Source: Chelydra serpentina (lineage: Eukaryota > Chordata > Testudines > Chelydridae). Taken from it: a stretch of 64,000 nt of DNA. The stretch covers positions 37,236,001 through 37,300,000 of the forward strand of contig JBAIAC010000008.1 in NCBI GenBank assembly GCA_037349315.1, in the 5' to 3' direction. Under the pieces are notes generated by a model. It saw nothing but the letters and a program-made list of their open reading frames with translations. It was not told the DNA's origin and searched no databases. Shown one piece after another: positions 10,688-21,560 of this stretch (the first letter of the stretch is position 1; each line of letters starts with the position of its first letter). Made by a program: the position numbers and the translations under genes.

Positions 10688-13469
10688 AGCAGGGACTATG
10701 TTTTTCCTGTGTTTGGAAGTAACAAGGGCCAGATTCTTTCCGCCTTTGACTTCAATAGGAGTTAGGCATCTAACTGGCTTAGGTGCTTTTGAAAATCCTA
10801 ATAGATGCTACCTTCATCTTTATGTGCCTAAATACCTTTGAAAATCTGGGCTTAAGTCACTTCTGAAAATGGAATTTAAGCTCTTTTGAAAATGTTACCT
10901 ATTACCTGGCACTTGAACTAAAACAAAATAACAAGCTTGTCACTTCCCGTGAACTGTGCAATGTACATAGCACATGTGTGTACATACTTTCAGTGACACC
11001 AAATCTCATATATTTAAAAAAAACCATAAATTCATAGTAAATGATAATTACAATTCCTAATCTCCCACGCACATTTCTTATTCAGACAATGTTTACTATG
11101 GGTGATATATTTGCCATAAACCAATTTTAGGGCGTGGGAGTTGATCTCTACCGCTGCAGTTGTTATTTTCCTGAATATTTGGAGGGATGATCTAAAGGGG
11201 ATGACCTCATGATTGAGCATGAGATTCAAAATAATTAATTTCCAACACGAAAGTCTGTTGCTTCCCATCAGGATTTTATAGATTTGATACTAATATTTTC
11301 TTTAGTTCAAGACATGAAAAATGAAATATGTTCTGTGTCAAAGATCTTGTACACAGGAAGGTTGTACATGAACAAAGGAAGTTCCACCTAGAAATTTTCT
11401 GTCCTGGGATGAAGTTCATTTGGAAATATTCAATGTTTCTCTTGCTTTATTATACCACTGCTCATTGTCCCCCCAGAAGCATATCTCCATATCCTGTCTC
11501 TTCCATCTGCATTACATCTGGCATAGGGAAAGCAGAAGAGATCAGTGAGAGGTTTGAGACCTAAAGAGCAGCACTAATTAGAAGAGAAATGGAAGATACT
11601 TTGACAATGTGAACGTGTCTCTTAGACATCGTGGACATAACTGGGATTGATTTCGTTTAATTAACTTTATCTCGGGAAATCAAAGTCAAAACTGGTGTCC
11701 AGGTCATATTTTATACACTCAAATTTGCTGGGTTTGGAAAAAAATGATCAAGTTTAGGCTCAGTCTCAGCTAGAAGGGCATATAGACAACTGCAGGAACT
11801 ATAGAGCCTAGAGTTCAGTCTGAAGACTAAATGTAGTTATCTTCCTATATTAACTCTATTTTTAAAGGAGGGAGTACCACTCACAGCTGGCCACACAATG
11901 AATTTGAGAATCTCAAGTAAGGAAAGGCCTAACGCTGAGCTGATGTACAAGGTGAGTCGATTTTCAGTCTAGAGGGTGGTCACTAGGGTATATGATAGAA
12001 GGCTGTAGCATACAACATGGATTAAATACTCTGTGCTTCCAATAAAGCCTGGCTAATCAGACTTTATGGGGCAAACTGCATCAGGGCCAGGGCATGGAGC
12101 TGCAGCTGCTTTTTCATCTCATTCCTGCAGCTGGGAAAGCAGGCACTGCATTCACTGGCCCAGAGTGCATGGGTAATTGGAACTATTATAGTTGTAGATG
12201 CTATGTCATCTCTCCTCACCTGTCTTTCAACCTACCCTCCACATTGGCATATGCGTGACTGGCATGGAGGTCAGGGATTCAGAGGGCTTCCCCTCATGTG
12301 CAGCCAGACCACACATCTGCACCGTAGAGATTAAGTGGCATTTGGATACTATGCTGGTAGGTCCTTTAGAAAACTGATAGGCAATTAGGTAGACAGGTAG
12401 CTAAGTGGTGTAGAGGACTTTGAATGGGATATCCACACCTCTGTAAATATCACCCAGTATGACTCCATTGATAATTACTACAAACAAAAGGCTTCATTTT
12501 CATGCATTGCAGTATTCTTAATCTTCTCATACATGAATATTCACTAACAATGATATATACCTTCTATATTAAATTTCTAAGCTCTTCCTCTGAAATTGCA
12601 TGGTTGATCTGGTGGCTAATACATAAATAAGACTTGTAATTCCATTTATAATATAAAATTAGTGCACTTTCTTACATTATAAAAATTTAAAGAAAAAAAT
12701 TGCAAAACACCTATTAGATAGACTGTCTTTTATTCCCTTCCATTTATAATATGAACATGGAAAATGTTTTTTTATGGCAATTTGCTTATGGGAGAGAGTC
12801 TGCAGTGACGAATTTTTAAAGTATTTACTAGAGGAAACCAATTTTTTCAGCAATTAATTGAAAAAGCAGAAAAAGGCATCTTAGTAAAATTAATGTCTAC
12901 CAGATCTACAGAACATATTGTACAGGGGAAAAAATACATAGTGAGAAGAGGATGCACCCCAACCCTCCTCCAGAAAAGATTAAGGTATTAAGCTAAGTAA
13001 TAAGAAAATATATTAAAAGCAGCCTTTCCAAAAATAATAACTTACTCATCTCTATAGTCATAGAGAAGCACAAGGAACCAACTAGTTTAAGAAATAAATT
13101 CTCAAGATAGACTAAAAAAGCAAACAAACCTATTTTTTCATAATAAAAAATAACTACTCATGAGAAAGCAAATATTTAAATATGGAATAATTTAAAAACA
13201 CTACTTAAAATAATATTCAACAAAACAGCCTTCAGCACAAAATAGAAATTGATTTAATAAGAAAAAAGTCACTCGTTATTTGTATTTGTTTAATATGTTG
13301 TAATAGTTGACTTGCTCATATTGAGTTAGTTCATTAGTGTGCGATCTAGCCCCTAGGAAGGGGCAGCGCATTATTGTTCTGTTGTTCCATGACATGGAAA
13401 GTCACTATCTCATTCCCTGGCTCCCTTTGCTTTGGGGAAGGAGTAAATTGCAAGAGGCATATATTTGTC
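10688..13469. other. Intron with old repeat remnants
   Basis: At 10725..10915 there is a degraded dispersed repeat built on phrases such as TTAGGCATCTAA and CTTTTGAAAATC, also seen at 23485..23630, 60255..60300 and 62700..62860. The rest (about 2.5 kb) is AT-rich and looks single-copy; no coding signal was seen. Confidence 0.4.
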
Positions 13470-13860
13470 ACAGTATAGGATCCCTGATATGCAATGCTGA
13501 CAGACTCCGGTTGTTGTCAGATGGGATAAAACCTGGGACCACTGGAGCTTTACGCATGAACCTTTACTACATGAGCTAAAAGATACATGTCAGTAAGCCA
13601 AGGCTGTAGCATGCTCATCAATCTCTAGAGCAGTGGTGGGCAACCTGCAGGCCGCATGCGGCCCATCAGGGTAATCTGATTGCAAGCTACGAGACATTTT
13701 GCTGCAGCTCCCAGTGGCCCCCCGCAGCTCCCAGTGGCCATGGTGAACCACGGCCACGGGGAACTGCGGGAGGCCATGCCTGTTCTAGCGTCTAGGTGCC
13801 ACTACAGGGGGACAGAGAGCCACACCAAGCAGGCATGAGTTACACTTACAGAACTCCCAA
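13470..13860 (-). mobile_element. tRNA-like SINE, interrupted by a DNA transposon
   Basis: Antisense copy of the repeat at 7690..7880. The B-box complement lies at 13523..13533 and the A-box complement at 13561..13578. After the CTCATCAATCTCTAG segment the repeat is split by the element at 13631..13782, then resumes with TCTAGGTGCCACTACAGGGG and ends near GCAGGCATGAGTTACAC. The comparison copy reads straight through at this point, which gives the uninterrupted state of the site. Confidence 0.72.
13631..13782. mobile_element. Nonautonomous hAT-like element nested in a SINE
   Basis: The 152-base insert starts CAGTGGTGGGC and ends GCCATGCCTG, an imperfect inverted terminus. It is flanked by CTCTAGAG (13623..13630) and TTCTAGCG (13783..13790), an 8-bp duplication with 6 of 8 matches, as expected of hAT transposition. 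The host SINE without the insert is visible at 7690..7880. No coding capacity. Confidence 0.75.
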
Positions 13861-13909
13861 CCCACTCCTTGCCCCCTGTCTGCTCCCTTGTGCAAGGGTA
13901 GAATGCCGT

Positions 13910-14033
13910 TAGGATGACCAGACAGCAAATGTGAAAAATCGGGACAGGGGATGGGGGGTAATAGGAGCCTATATAAGAAAAAGATCCAAAAATCATGACT
14001 GTCCCTATAAAATTAGGACGTCTGGTCACCCTA
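13910..14033. mobile_element. Short terminal-inverted-repeat hAT-like element
   Basis: Second copy of the family at 10549..10687. The termini are TAGGATGACCAGAC and GTCTGGTCACCCTA. Flanks AATGCCGT (13902..13909) and GATGCCGT (14034..14041) match at 7 of 8 bases, a hAT-sized target duplication, and the TAGGG end fits the hAT end pattern YARNG. The interior is noncoding. Confidence 0.78.
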
Positions 14034-14066
14034 GATGCCGTGGCTTTGCAGGGCCTGCTAGGCGCC

Positions 14067-14609
14067 CAGGGCCGGCTCCAGGCACCAGCCTACCAAGCAC
14101 GTGCTTGGGGCGGCACCTGGAGGGGGGCGGCAGCACTCAAGGTTTTTTTTTTTGGTTGTTTTTTTTTTTTTTACAAAAAAACCTAATTTTCCCGCCGGCG
14201 CCGGCATGCTCCGCTCCCCGCCGGCGCCCCGGCCGGGGCAGCGGGCGTGCGTGCTCCGCTCCCCGCCGGCGCCCCGGCCGGGGCAGCGGGCATTCTCCGC
14301 TCCCTGCCGGGTCAGCGGGGCGGCAGGCGTGCTCCGCTCCCCGCCGGCGCCCCGGCCGGGGCAGCAGGGCGGCAGGCGTGCTCCGCTCCCCGCCGAGCGC
14401 CGGGGCAGCGGGGTGGCCGGCGTTCCGCGCTCCCCACTGGCAGGGGGAGCGGGGCGGCGGGCATGCCGCCCTCCCCACTGTCCCTCCCCCCGCATTTTGG
14501 CGGGGCGGCGTTGTTGGGGGGGGGTGTTTTGGCCGGCGTTGGGTGGGGGCGGCGCTTGTGGGGGGTTTTTTTGTTGCTTGGGGCGGCCAAAAAGCTAGGG
14601 CCGGCCCTG
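14067..14609. mobile_element. GC-rich nonautonomous hAT-like element with internal minisatellite
   Basis: Ends CAGGGCCGGCTCC and GGGCCGGCCCTG form inverted termini. TAGGCGCC (14059..14066) and TAGGCACC (14610..14617) are an 8-bp target duplication with one mismatch. The interior has poly-T runs near 14142 and 14160 and a GC-rich tandem array. Open frames of 100-235 codons run on both strands and in several frames; this is a by-product of GC-rich, stop-poor repeats and not coding evidence. A shorter relative with the same ends lies at 22872..23282. Confidence 0.82.
14205..14470. repeat. GC-rich minisatellite inside a transposon
   Basis: About six degenerate copies of a roughly 40-48 base unit built on GCTCCGCTCCCCGCCGGCGC and CCCGGCCGGGGCAGCGGG. 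Units vary in length by loss of the middle palindromic segment. The array lies wholly inside the hAT-like element at 14067..14609. Confidence 0.8.
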
Positions 14610-14617
14610 TAGGCACC

Positions 14618-15454
14618 AAGCACAGGAACCAGCAGTAGGATGCACTGGCATAAGGGAATAAGGGGACATCTTGTGTCCTTTTAGTCCCTTGTGGTTGCAT
14701 GCAGGATAAGATGTGCTTTTGCCCACTCACCATCTTAGGGCCAGATTCTGATTTCTCTGCTCATATTAAATACTCTACCAACTGTCCCATTGAAGTCCAT
14801 GGGATTATTATTGGAGTATGATTCTACCCCGTGTGAATAAGGTGATCAGATCAGAGTCTGGAAGCTGGAGGTGCTGAGGAGAGTGAGCTATTAAACTTTA
14901 TCAAAAGCATCTTTTTTCCTGATTCTAGGGGTAAATATCTTTTTAAATACGTATACAACTTTCCATTAGTCTTAACTAGAGGCTTGCGCGCACATCAAGA
15001 AGAGGCAAAAGCCTCCCTAATATAGAAATAAGAGTTTTAGAGTTTTGATGTTGTGTAGCAGTCGGCAGCCCACCAGAAAGAGTGAACTGTAATCATTTCC
15101 TTTTCTCATATGCTGGTAATAGTAGCTGAGAATCGTGCCGTGCAGTATTTTTAGGTTGATGAAGAATAATCTTTTAGATTTGTCTGTTGCAAGATGCTGT
15201 CTATAAATTATTATCATGGTATCTATCATAGCCATGCATATAGCGAATTATGCCTCCATAATAAGACATTACAAGGCACCATAGCACAATACCAGAATAC
15301 AAAAAAGATCTTTGAAGCAATTCACTGTGTTTGCATTTACTCTGTTGGTTATTTTCTGGAGTCACATGGGCACATGTAGTATGCAATTATCATTCTGTCA
15401 TGATTTCTACCTGGTAACTGTTATCTTTTACATTCCATTAGCGATAGCCTTCAG
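14618..15454. other. Intron with an old fold-back repeat
   Basis: At 14738..14830 there is a degraded fold-back repeat (GGGCCAGATTCTGATTTC to GATTCTACCCCGTGTG, centre near CATTGAAGTCCATGGGA). The remainder is unclassified intron. Confidence 0.45.
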
Positions 15455-15591
15455 CATAGGTGCTGAAACTCGGGGTGTGGGGGCTGCTGCATCACCCCCT
15501 GACTAGAAGTGGTTTCCATTATGTACAGGATTTACAGTTTGGTTCAATGGCTCACAGCACCCCCATGACAGAAATTGTTCCAGCACCCCTG
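15455..15591. mobile_element. Small nonautonomous hAT-like element
   Basis: Termini CATAGGTGCTGAAAC and TTCCAGCACCCCTG form an inverted pair. Flanks GCCTTCAG (15447..15454) and CCCTTCAC (15592..15599) agree at 6 of 8 positions. The 137-base interior is noncoding. Confidence 0.68.
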
Positions 15592-15853
15592 CCCTTCACG
15601 GTTCCTTTTCTTTAAGAGAGATGGCTCCCTTTGCAGATTTTTAAATGTGACCCTATGGGTCTTTGATTTTCTGCAATACTGCTTGAAAGATGGAGATGTC
15701 AAGCTGGTTGACAGCTAATGAACTGAATGTTCAATAGTTCATCACCTAGGTTTTACCAGAAACCATTCAGGATCAGGTGTGCAATAATTGTCCTCTGGCA
15801 GAATGAGATTGCTAGACTTTTTAAAGCAACACCTGGCACTAGTCAGAACACGT

Positions 15854-16163
15854 AGGGTATGTCTACACTGCAGTAAAAGACCCACAGTATGGCCATAGCT
15901 GGCCTGGGTCAGCTGACTTGGGCTTGCAGGTCTCAGGCTTTAGGGCTATAAAATTGCAGTGTTGACGTTTGGGCTCGGGTAGGAGCCTGAGCTCTGAGAC
16001 ACCTTGAGCGGGGAGAGTCTCAGAGCTTGGGCTCCAGCCTGAGCCTGAATGTCTACACACTGCAGTTTCTAGCCCCACCGCCAGAGTTCCACAAACCCAA
16101 ATCAGCTGACCTAGTTTCCGACATTCAGTGCTGCAGGTTTTTTATTGCAGTGTAGATGTACCC
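15854..16163. mobile_element. Terminal-inverted-repeat element of the GTCTACACTGCA group
   Basis: Left end AGGGTATGTCTACACTGCAG and right end TGCAGTGTAGATGTACCC are complementary. Inside are GGGCTCGGGTAGGAGCC and GAGCTTGGGCTCCAGCC motifs that recur in the element at 59353..59612, so the two are related. It could be a stand-alone element or the left part of a larger one ending near 17226. Confidence 0.65.
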
Positions 16164-16199
16164 ACTGGATATATTTACATTTCAATGTAAGCAAAGGGG

Positions 16200-17226
16200 T
16201 AGTAGAGCTTGAGTTAGCAGACATGGGTTTGTAACCTAGGGCTTGAGAATCTACACTTATTTGTAGCTCCAGGTTAGGAACTGCTGAACACTGGATCCCA
16301 CCCTGAAGCTGCAGCATCTACACTCCATTATACAGGCCTGAGTCCACCCACCCATGTTCCAAACTCCCTGGCACCCTCCCAAAATGTGACTGCTCTAGCC
16401 CTTTGTTGTGATGCAGTGTTGGAAAACTTGACTGTGCCCCAACTTTACAGTCCAGAGGACAAAGAAAGCAGGCTCATAGGATTGTGGAATACTTCTGTCA
16501 GACTCCCAGAGCATGAGTGCAGTCAGGGCCGGCGCTTGCACTAGGCGACCCTAGGTGGTCGCCTAGGGCACCAGGATTTGGGGGGGCGGCAGGCGGCTGC
16601 CTCCCGGGTCCACGCTCAGCTGCTGAGCGTGGAGCCAGGAGGCAAGGGGCGGCTCGCCGCGGCTGCCTCCTGAGTCCTGCCTTCCGACTCGGGGTGGCTC
16701 GCTGCAGCCGCCTCCTGCCTCCCGGCTCCGTGCTCTGCTCAGTGGCTGAGTGTGGAGCCGAGAGGCAGGAGGTGGCTCGCCGCGGGCGGGGGGGAGGCTG
16801 CCACAGGCAGGGGGCTAGCTGCCATGGGGGGTGGGGAGCCGGCTGGCACAGCTGGTGGTGGAGAGCTGCCGCGGCCCGCAGGAGGGTGGAGAGCTGCCTG
16901 CCGCGGGCAGGGGAGCTGGCTGCTGCTGCGGGGGGGTGGGGGTGGCGTTAACTGGCTGCCGCGTGGGGGGGGCGGGGTGCAGGGCTAGTGTAAGGAAATT
17001 TCACCTAGGGCACGAAACTTCCTTGCACCAGCCCTGAGTGCAGTGGGGCTTCATCTACACTCTTGGTCCCAGCTTGACTCATGCTCAGACCCTCCACCCC
17101 TGTAGGGTCCTGGAACCCTGGGTCTAAACTCTGTATTAGCGTGATTTGTATGTAGACGGAAGGAGGAGTTAGGCTTGAGGCTGAGTTCCAACCCGGGACT
17201 TACATTGCAGCATAGACATATCCTAA
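16200..17226. mobile_element. Related terminal-repeat DNA element, split by an insertion
   Basis: Repeat-like sequence with phrases such as GAATCTACACTTATTTGTAG and CAGCATCTACACTCC continues to 16523, is interrupted by the element at 16524..17036, and resumes with GGGGCTTCATCTACACTC. It ends at TGCAGCATAGACATATCCT, which is complementary to the AGGGTATGTCTACACTGCA terminus at 15854. It may therefore be the right part of one long element starting at 15854. No coding capacity was recognised. Confidence 0.5.
16524..17036. mobile_element. GC-rich nonautonomous hAT-like element with perfect target duplication
   Basis: The element begins CAGGGCCGGCGCTTGCACTA and ends TTGCACCAGCCCTG. AGTGCAGT is repeated exactly at 16516..16523 and 17037..17044, a perfect 8-bp target site duplication typical of hAT elements. 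The interior is very GC-rich with recurring CGGCTGCCTCC and GGAGCTGGCTGC phrases. Overlapping open frames here are compositional. A fragment with the related end CACCAGCCCTG lies at 21258..21560, and a small left-end fragment at 47672..47726. Confidence 0.85.
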
Positions 17227-18903
17227 AGGTCCAGGAAAGGGCAAATATAATCTTTGTGTCACAAAGCATTCCTTCAAAAACGTTTTTACCAGATTTTCAG
17301 ATCTTTGTTTTTTCAGTGAAAAATGAAACTTTGCCACAAGAAGACACTTTCAACAAAAAATTTCATTCAGTGAAAACCCCAATTTTCTACAAAAAAACAA
17401 TTTTGATGGAAAATTTTTGCACAGCCCTTTCTGATGTTGAAAACATTCCAAGAGAAGATTACTAATTTAAAAAGTGTTAGTCTATGCACTGATTTGGAAT
17501 GTCTGTTGCTTTTACAAATGCTACCCCTTTCGCAAATTGAGAACATGATCCACAAGGAAACCTCTTATTTGAAACCCACTTCTTCAACAACAACAATATG
17601 TTTAGCACCTGGAAGGATCAAAAGTTATGAACTCAGTAGAGTTAGATGAGAAAAAAAATTAGTCCCTTGTGGCTTTCCATTTTTTTTGTATCCTAAGGAT
17701 TTATTGTTTCCTTTCCTATGGCTATGGGACTGTATTCATATCTCATTAACAAGGAACCTATCATGTGTTCCATAGTACGTACTTTCAATATTATTTTTTA
17801 TAAACAAACTCTAAAATAACAGTGACATTTATTGCATAAATAGAATCATCACTATTTCATTGTTTTAAAAACTAAATAAATAATAAATAAATATTTAAAT
17901 AAATAATTTTCTATTACTTTACCAGTAATACAGAGAATACTTTTCTAGTACCGTTATCTAATGGGCTTCCTTTTCATTCTTTGAGTGTATTGAAATGGGA
18001 ATAGCTCACAGAAAACCTTTTCTATAGAACTAACCTTTGGTTCTCAGACTGGCTTCCATTTTTAAGGACACCATTGAAGAACAACTAGCTTACCTCTGTA
18101 TGTACTGAACAATTGTTTTTATTTAATTGATCTGCTTTCTAAAAAATGGTTAAGTGCAGGGAAAGACCTAACTGTTTTAATAATGAGTAGTACTACAAAT
18201 AAAACTATTCGCTTTAAACAGCAGCCGTTTCAACCATTCAGATTTGAAAGGACAACTTGAACGCTTCACAGGAAAGTACACAAAGAGCTTGGAAGCTACT
18301 TCAGTTTTCTACAGATGCACTGTGATCTCAATTGATGTTTCAGTATTCTACCTTTGTAAAATAAAATATTAGATTACAGTCATTGTATCTGAAGAAAGCC
18401 TATCCAGTTCATTTAATGTTAAGATTAGAATGGTTAGTGCTATGAAAGGACTTTGCTGCAACGAAGATGAAGAATGCATTTGTGATCATAGCATGTTATT
18501 GGGGGATAGTTCAATTACTACTTCTCCTATGGACAGTATTCAAAGTTACATCATTCCTTTTGTTTAATCCAATATAATATGGTTGCATTCATTGCCTGTG
18601 GACAATGTTTGGCAGAGAGACTAACCTGATAGATTAAAATGTAATTTTTTTTAAGACAGCCCTGCAAAAACAAAGCAGCTATCCTTTCAAATTACAGTCC
18701 TCACAGCAAAGGTTCTGTTTGCCTGTCACTTACGACCGGTGATAGCAAAACATTGGTAATAAAATGTTGTTGATATTGTTTTGGTTGGAACATGCATATC
18801 TTTAAGTTCACAAATCTTTCATTTTCACAAAACATCTTTCACCAGTTTTGCCTGAGCTGTAATTTTGATGTCTAGGGCATGACTTTTTAATGTAATGTAG
18901 AGG
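17227..18903. other. Intron with AT-rich low-complexity tract
   Basis: An AAATAAATAAT-type tract lies at about 17870..17915. The rest is AT-rich intron without recognisable coding or repeat structure. Confidence 0.5.
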
Positions 18904-19711
18904 AAGGGAAGGGTTCAGTGCTATTCAATATTTTCATTAATGGCTTGGATATTGGAGTGGAGAGTATACTATTAAATTTGTGGATGACACCAAGTGGTGG
19001 TGGTGGTGGGGGGGGGATTGCAAGCACTTTGGAGGATAGGATTAGAATTCAAAAAGACATTGATAAATTGGAGAATTGGTCTGAAATCAAGATAAAATTA
19101 AATAAAGACAAGTCCAAAGTCCTACACTAAGGAAGGAAAAATCAATTGCATTAATACAAAATGGGGAATAATTGGCTAAGCAGTACTATGCTGAGAAGTA
19201 TCTGGGGGTTGTACAAAGGGATTTGCGGGGGAGGCGTGGACCAGCGGTAAGTACTTTTGAAATCGATCTAAGATATTCGACTTCAGCTACGTTATTCACG
19301 TAGCTGAAGTTGTGTATCTTAGATCGATCCCGCCCCCCTAGTGTGGACCAGCCCTTGAGGAAAGAAGATCAAGGGGGGACCTGACAACAGTCTTCAAATA
19401 GAGGAGGTGATCAATTGTTCTATATGTCCATTGATTGCAGGAGAAGAAGTAATTCTCTTAGTCTGCAGCAGGGGAGATTTAGGCTAGATATTAGGAAAAA
19501 CTTTCTAACTATAAGGACAGTTAAGCACTGGAATAGGCTTTCAAGGGATGTTGTGGAATCCCTGTCATTGGTGGTTTTAAAGAACAGGTTGGACAAACAC
19601 CTGTCAAGTGTGATCTAGGTATATAAGCTCCTGTCTGAGTATGGAGGGTGCGTGGACTTGATAACCTCTTAAGGTCCCTTTCAGCCCTACATTTCTATGA
19701 TTCTATGACAT
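18904..19711 (+). mobile_element. CR1 LINE, 3' fragment with an internal insertion and deletion
   Basis: Sense CR1 fragment. The left part (18918..19130) reads LFNIFINGLDIGVES, then RIQKDIDKLENWSEI and LNKDKSKVLH, matching the reverse transcriptase after the catalytic motif. The right part (19415..19618) reads [13 protein letters not shown] and VKHWNRLSRDVVES. It ends with the CR1 tail CATTTCTATGATTCTATGAC. Between them the element at 19214..19357 occupies the place of about 300 bases expected from other CR1 copies. A GGT-rich stretch (19000..19016) disrupts the frame. Confidence 0.88.
19214..19357. mobile_element. Hairpin-forming DNA element inside CR1
   Basis: The centre (19262..19328) is a nearly perfect inverted repeat: arms of about 31 bases beginning ATCGATCTAAGATA and closing on GCTACGT/ACGTAGC around a TATTC loop, with a four-base mismatch block. 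Outer ends share GTGGACCAG, and the outermost CAAAGGG/CCCTTG are complementary. It has the form of a fold-back nonautonomous DNA transposon. Confidence 0.72.
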
Positions 19712-21257
19712 TTTGGGTGAAATCCTGGCTGTACTGAAGTCAATGGTAAAATATCTATTGAACTCAATGGATTGAGCGTTACCCCCTCTGTCTCTTATTG
19801 CAAATGATTTGTCATTTATATTTGCCAGATATGCCACTTCTTTGTCCAGGTTCATATTACATGGTGAAATTTTCAGTCAATACGGCCATTAATTCCTTTG
19901 TTTGATGTTCCCTGGGTGAAACTGAGAGATGGATCTGTTCCACTGTATATCAAAAGGGGGGAGTGGGTTACATTCCACATATGTTTCTGCAACCAAAAGT
20001 AGTGTAACCTCCCAACTTACCCTACTATTTTGTTGACTTGTTTCACTGAGTCAGGTCTGATTGTAAACTATTAATACAGGGACCATGTCTTTTTATATGT
20101 GGTTTCTAGCACTTTTTTGGCTGCTGTAAAATAATTAATAATGATTCAGGCAAATTAAGCTTATTTTTCCTCCAAAAACCCATTAAAAATAAACACAGCT
20201 ACTTATGTGAGCAGATAAATGAAAAATCGAATTAATGCCCCTTGTCCTAAGCAGCCAGCAAGCTTCATTTGGTATATCTCATTGCTTTACAATGAATGCT
20301 AACCCAAAGCTAATATTGCTTTCTTTTGGATGTAATTTTGTGTTACTTGAATAAATAGCTGCTTGAGAAAATGAGCCCTTTCAGAGGGCTTTCCTATTAG
20401 TTTATAATGAAAAGTACTCACACATCCAGAGCTCATGTGTAAACAGTTGCCTAGCTTTAGGCAAGAGGGAAGGGAAGCTTTATGGACCCTCCCTTGGTCA
20501 TTCTTTCTCTGTCATGGCCTTTTGTTCTGGCTCATGTGAAGTTACCATGAAAACTCTTTCTGTGATGCAGAGGGGATGAGCTGACACCCCTATGTGGCTG
20601 CTCTGCTCACTTCCCTTGTTTAGTGCCTTTTTGGGACTAAAATTGTGCAGAGTTTCTTGCATCGTGGGTGTGATCCTGCCATCATTCATCATGTGGCACT
20701 CCCACCCATGTCAGTAATAGTTTTGTGTATCAGTGGCAAGCCAGGCTCTAATTAGTTTATCACTAATGATAGTTTGTCACTACTTAATAAATCAAACTAA
20801 CTTTGTGTTTTATGAGGTTATACATGAAGAGTGGGGAGAGGCGTGTTTGTCTCTGTTTCTGTCTCCGGTTAGTACACGTTCTTTTTGGACCCAGTTTCTT
20901 CTCTTTTCCATTTTTTAAAAAAAGCATGTCTAAGATCATCTGAGGTGAATGGGTGCACCTTCAAGAGGGCTCACAAAAGTTCATTAGCAATGAATTCTGA
21001 AGTGTAATGTCATATGTTGTCAGGAATCAGGGTCCTCTGCAGAGCCAGTCTTGAAGCATGGCCTGTAGTAGGCTGCCTGATTGGCTTCGCTGCCTGATTG
21101 GTTGGAAGTGCCAGCAGACCAGCTCTTAAGCCCAGCAGAAGTATCAGTCCAGTGGACGCTCAAAGCATTTGTCCATGGCTGTGATAGTGCCTGTGTCAGC
21201 TTGTTCCCAGCTCTGCTCTCGCCTTGCACGCAGCCTTGCCCTTGTCTTGGCACACCC
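19712..21257. other. Intron with one short old repeat fragment
   Basis: At 19725..19790 there is a fragment of the fold-back repeat with the phrase GTGAAATCCTGGCT and CTGAAGTCAATGG. The rest is unclassified. Confidence 0.4.
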
Positions 21258-21560
21258 AGTCCTAGGCGAAACGTCCTTGCACCAGCCCTGTGCCGACCCC
21301 CCACACAATGCCGCCCCCCCAGCCAGGTCCCCCACCCGCGGGAGCTCAGCCTCTCCACCACCCATGACTCGCGGGCCACGGAGGCTGAGCGGGGAGCCCA
21401 GGGCGGCGGGGCGGCTCACGGCGGCTGCCACGCGGCTCCCTGCTGGGGCAGCTCACGGCGGCTGCCACGCGGCTCCCTGCTGGGGCGGCTCGTGGCAGCT
21501 GCCCCGCGGCTCCCCGCTCAGGCACTGAGCAGTGGGGCGGCTCGCGGTGGCTTCCCTGAA
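21258..21560. mobile_element. Fragment of a GC-rich hAT-like element with a 37-base tandem repeat
   Basis: CCTAGGCGAAACGTCCTTGC followed by ACCAGCCCTG resembles the right end of the element at 16524..17036. From 21408 a 37-base unit (GGGGCGGCTCACGGCGGCTG and onwards to CCCTGCT) is repeated at 21408..21444, 21445..21481 and then more loosely to about 21555. Termini and target duplication are not clear, so this is probably a rearranged copy. The long open frames across it (for example 21081..21785) are not credible genes. Confidence 0.6.

Noticed and set aside
13931..14733. Several 100-235 codon open frames on both strands
   Set aside because: They overlap one another in many frames within a GC-rich minisatellite and encode only proline, alanine, glycine and arginine-rich repeats. 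This is expected from stop-poor composition.
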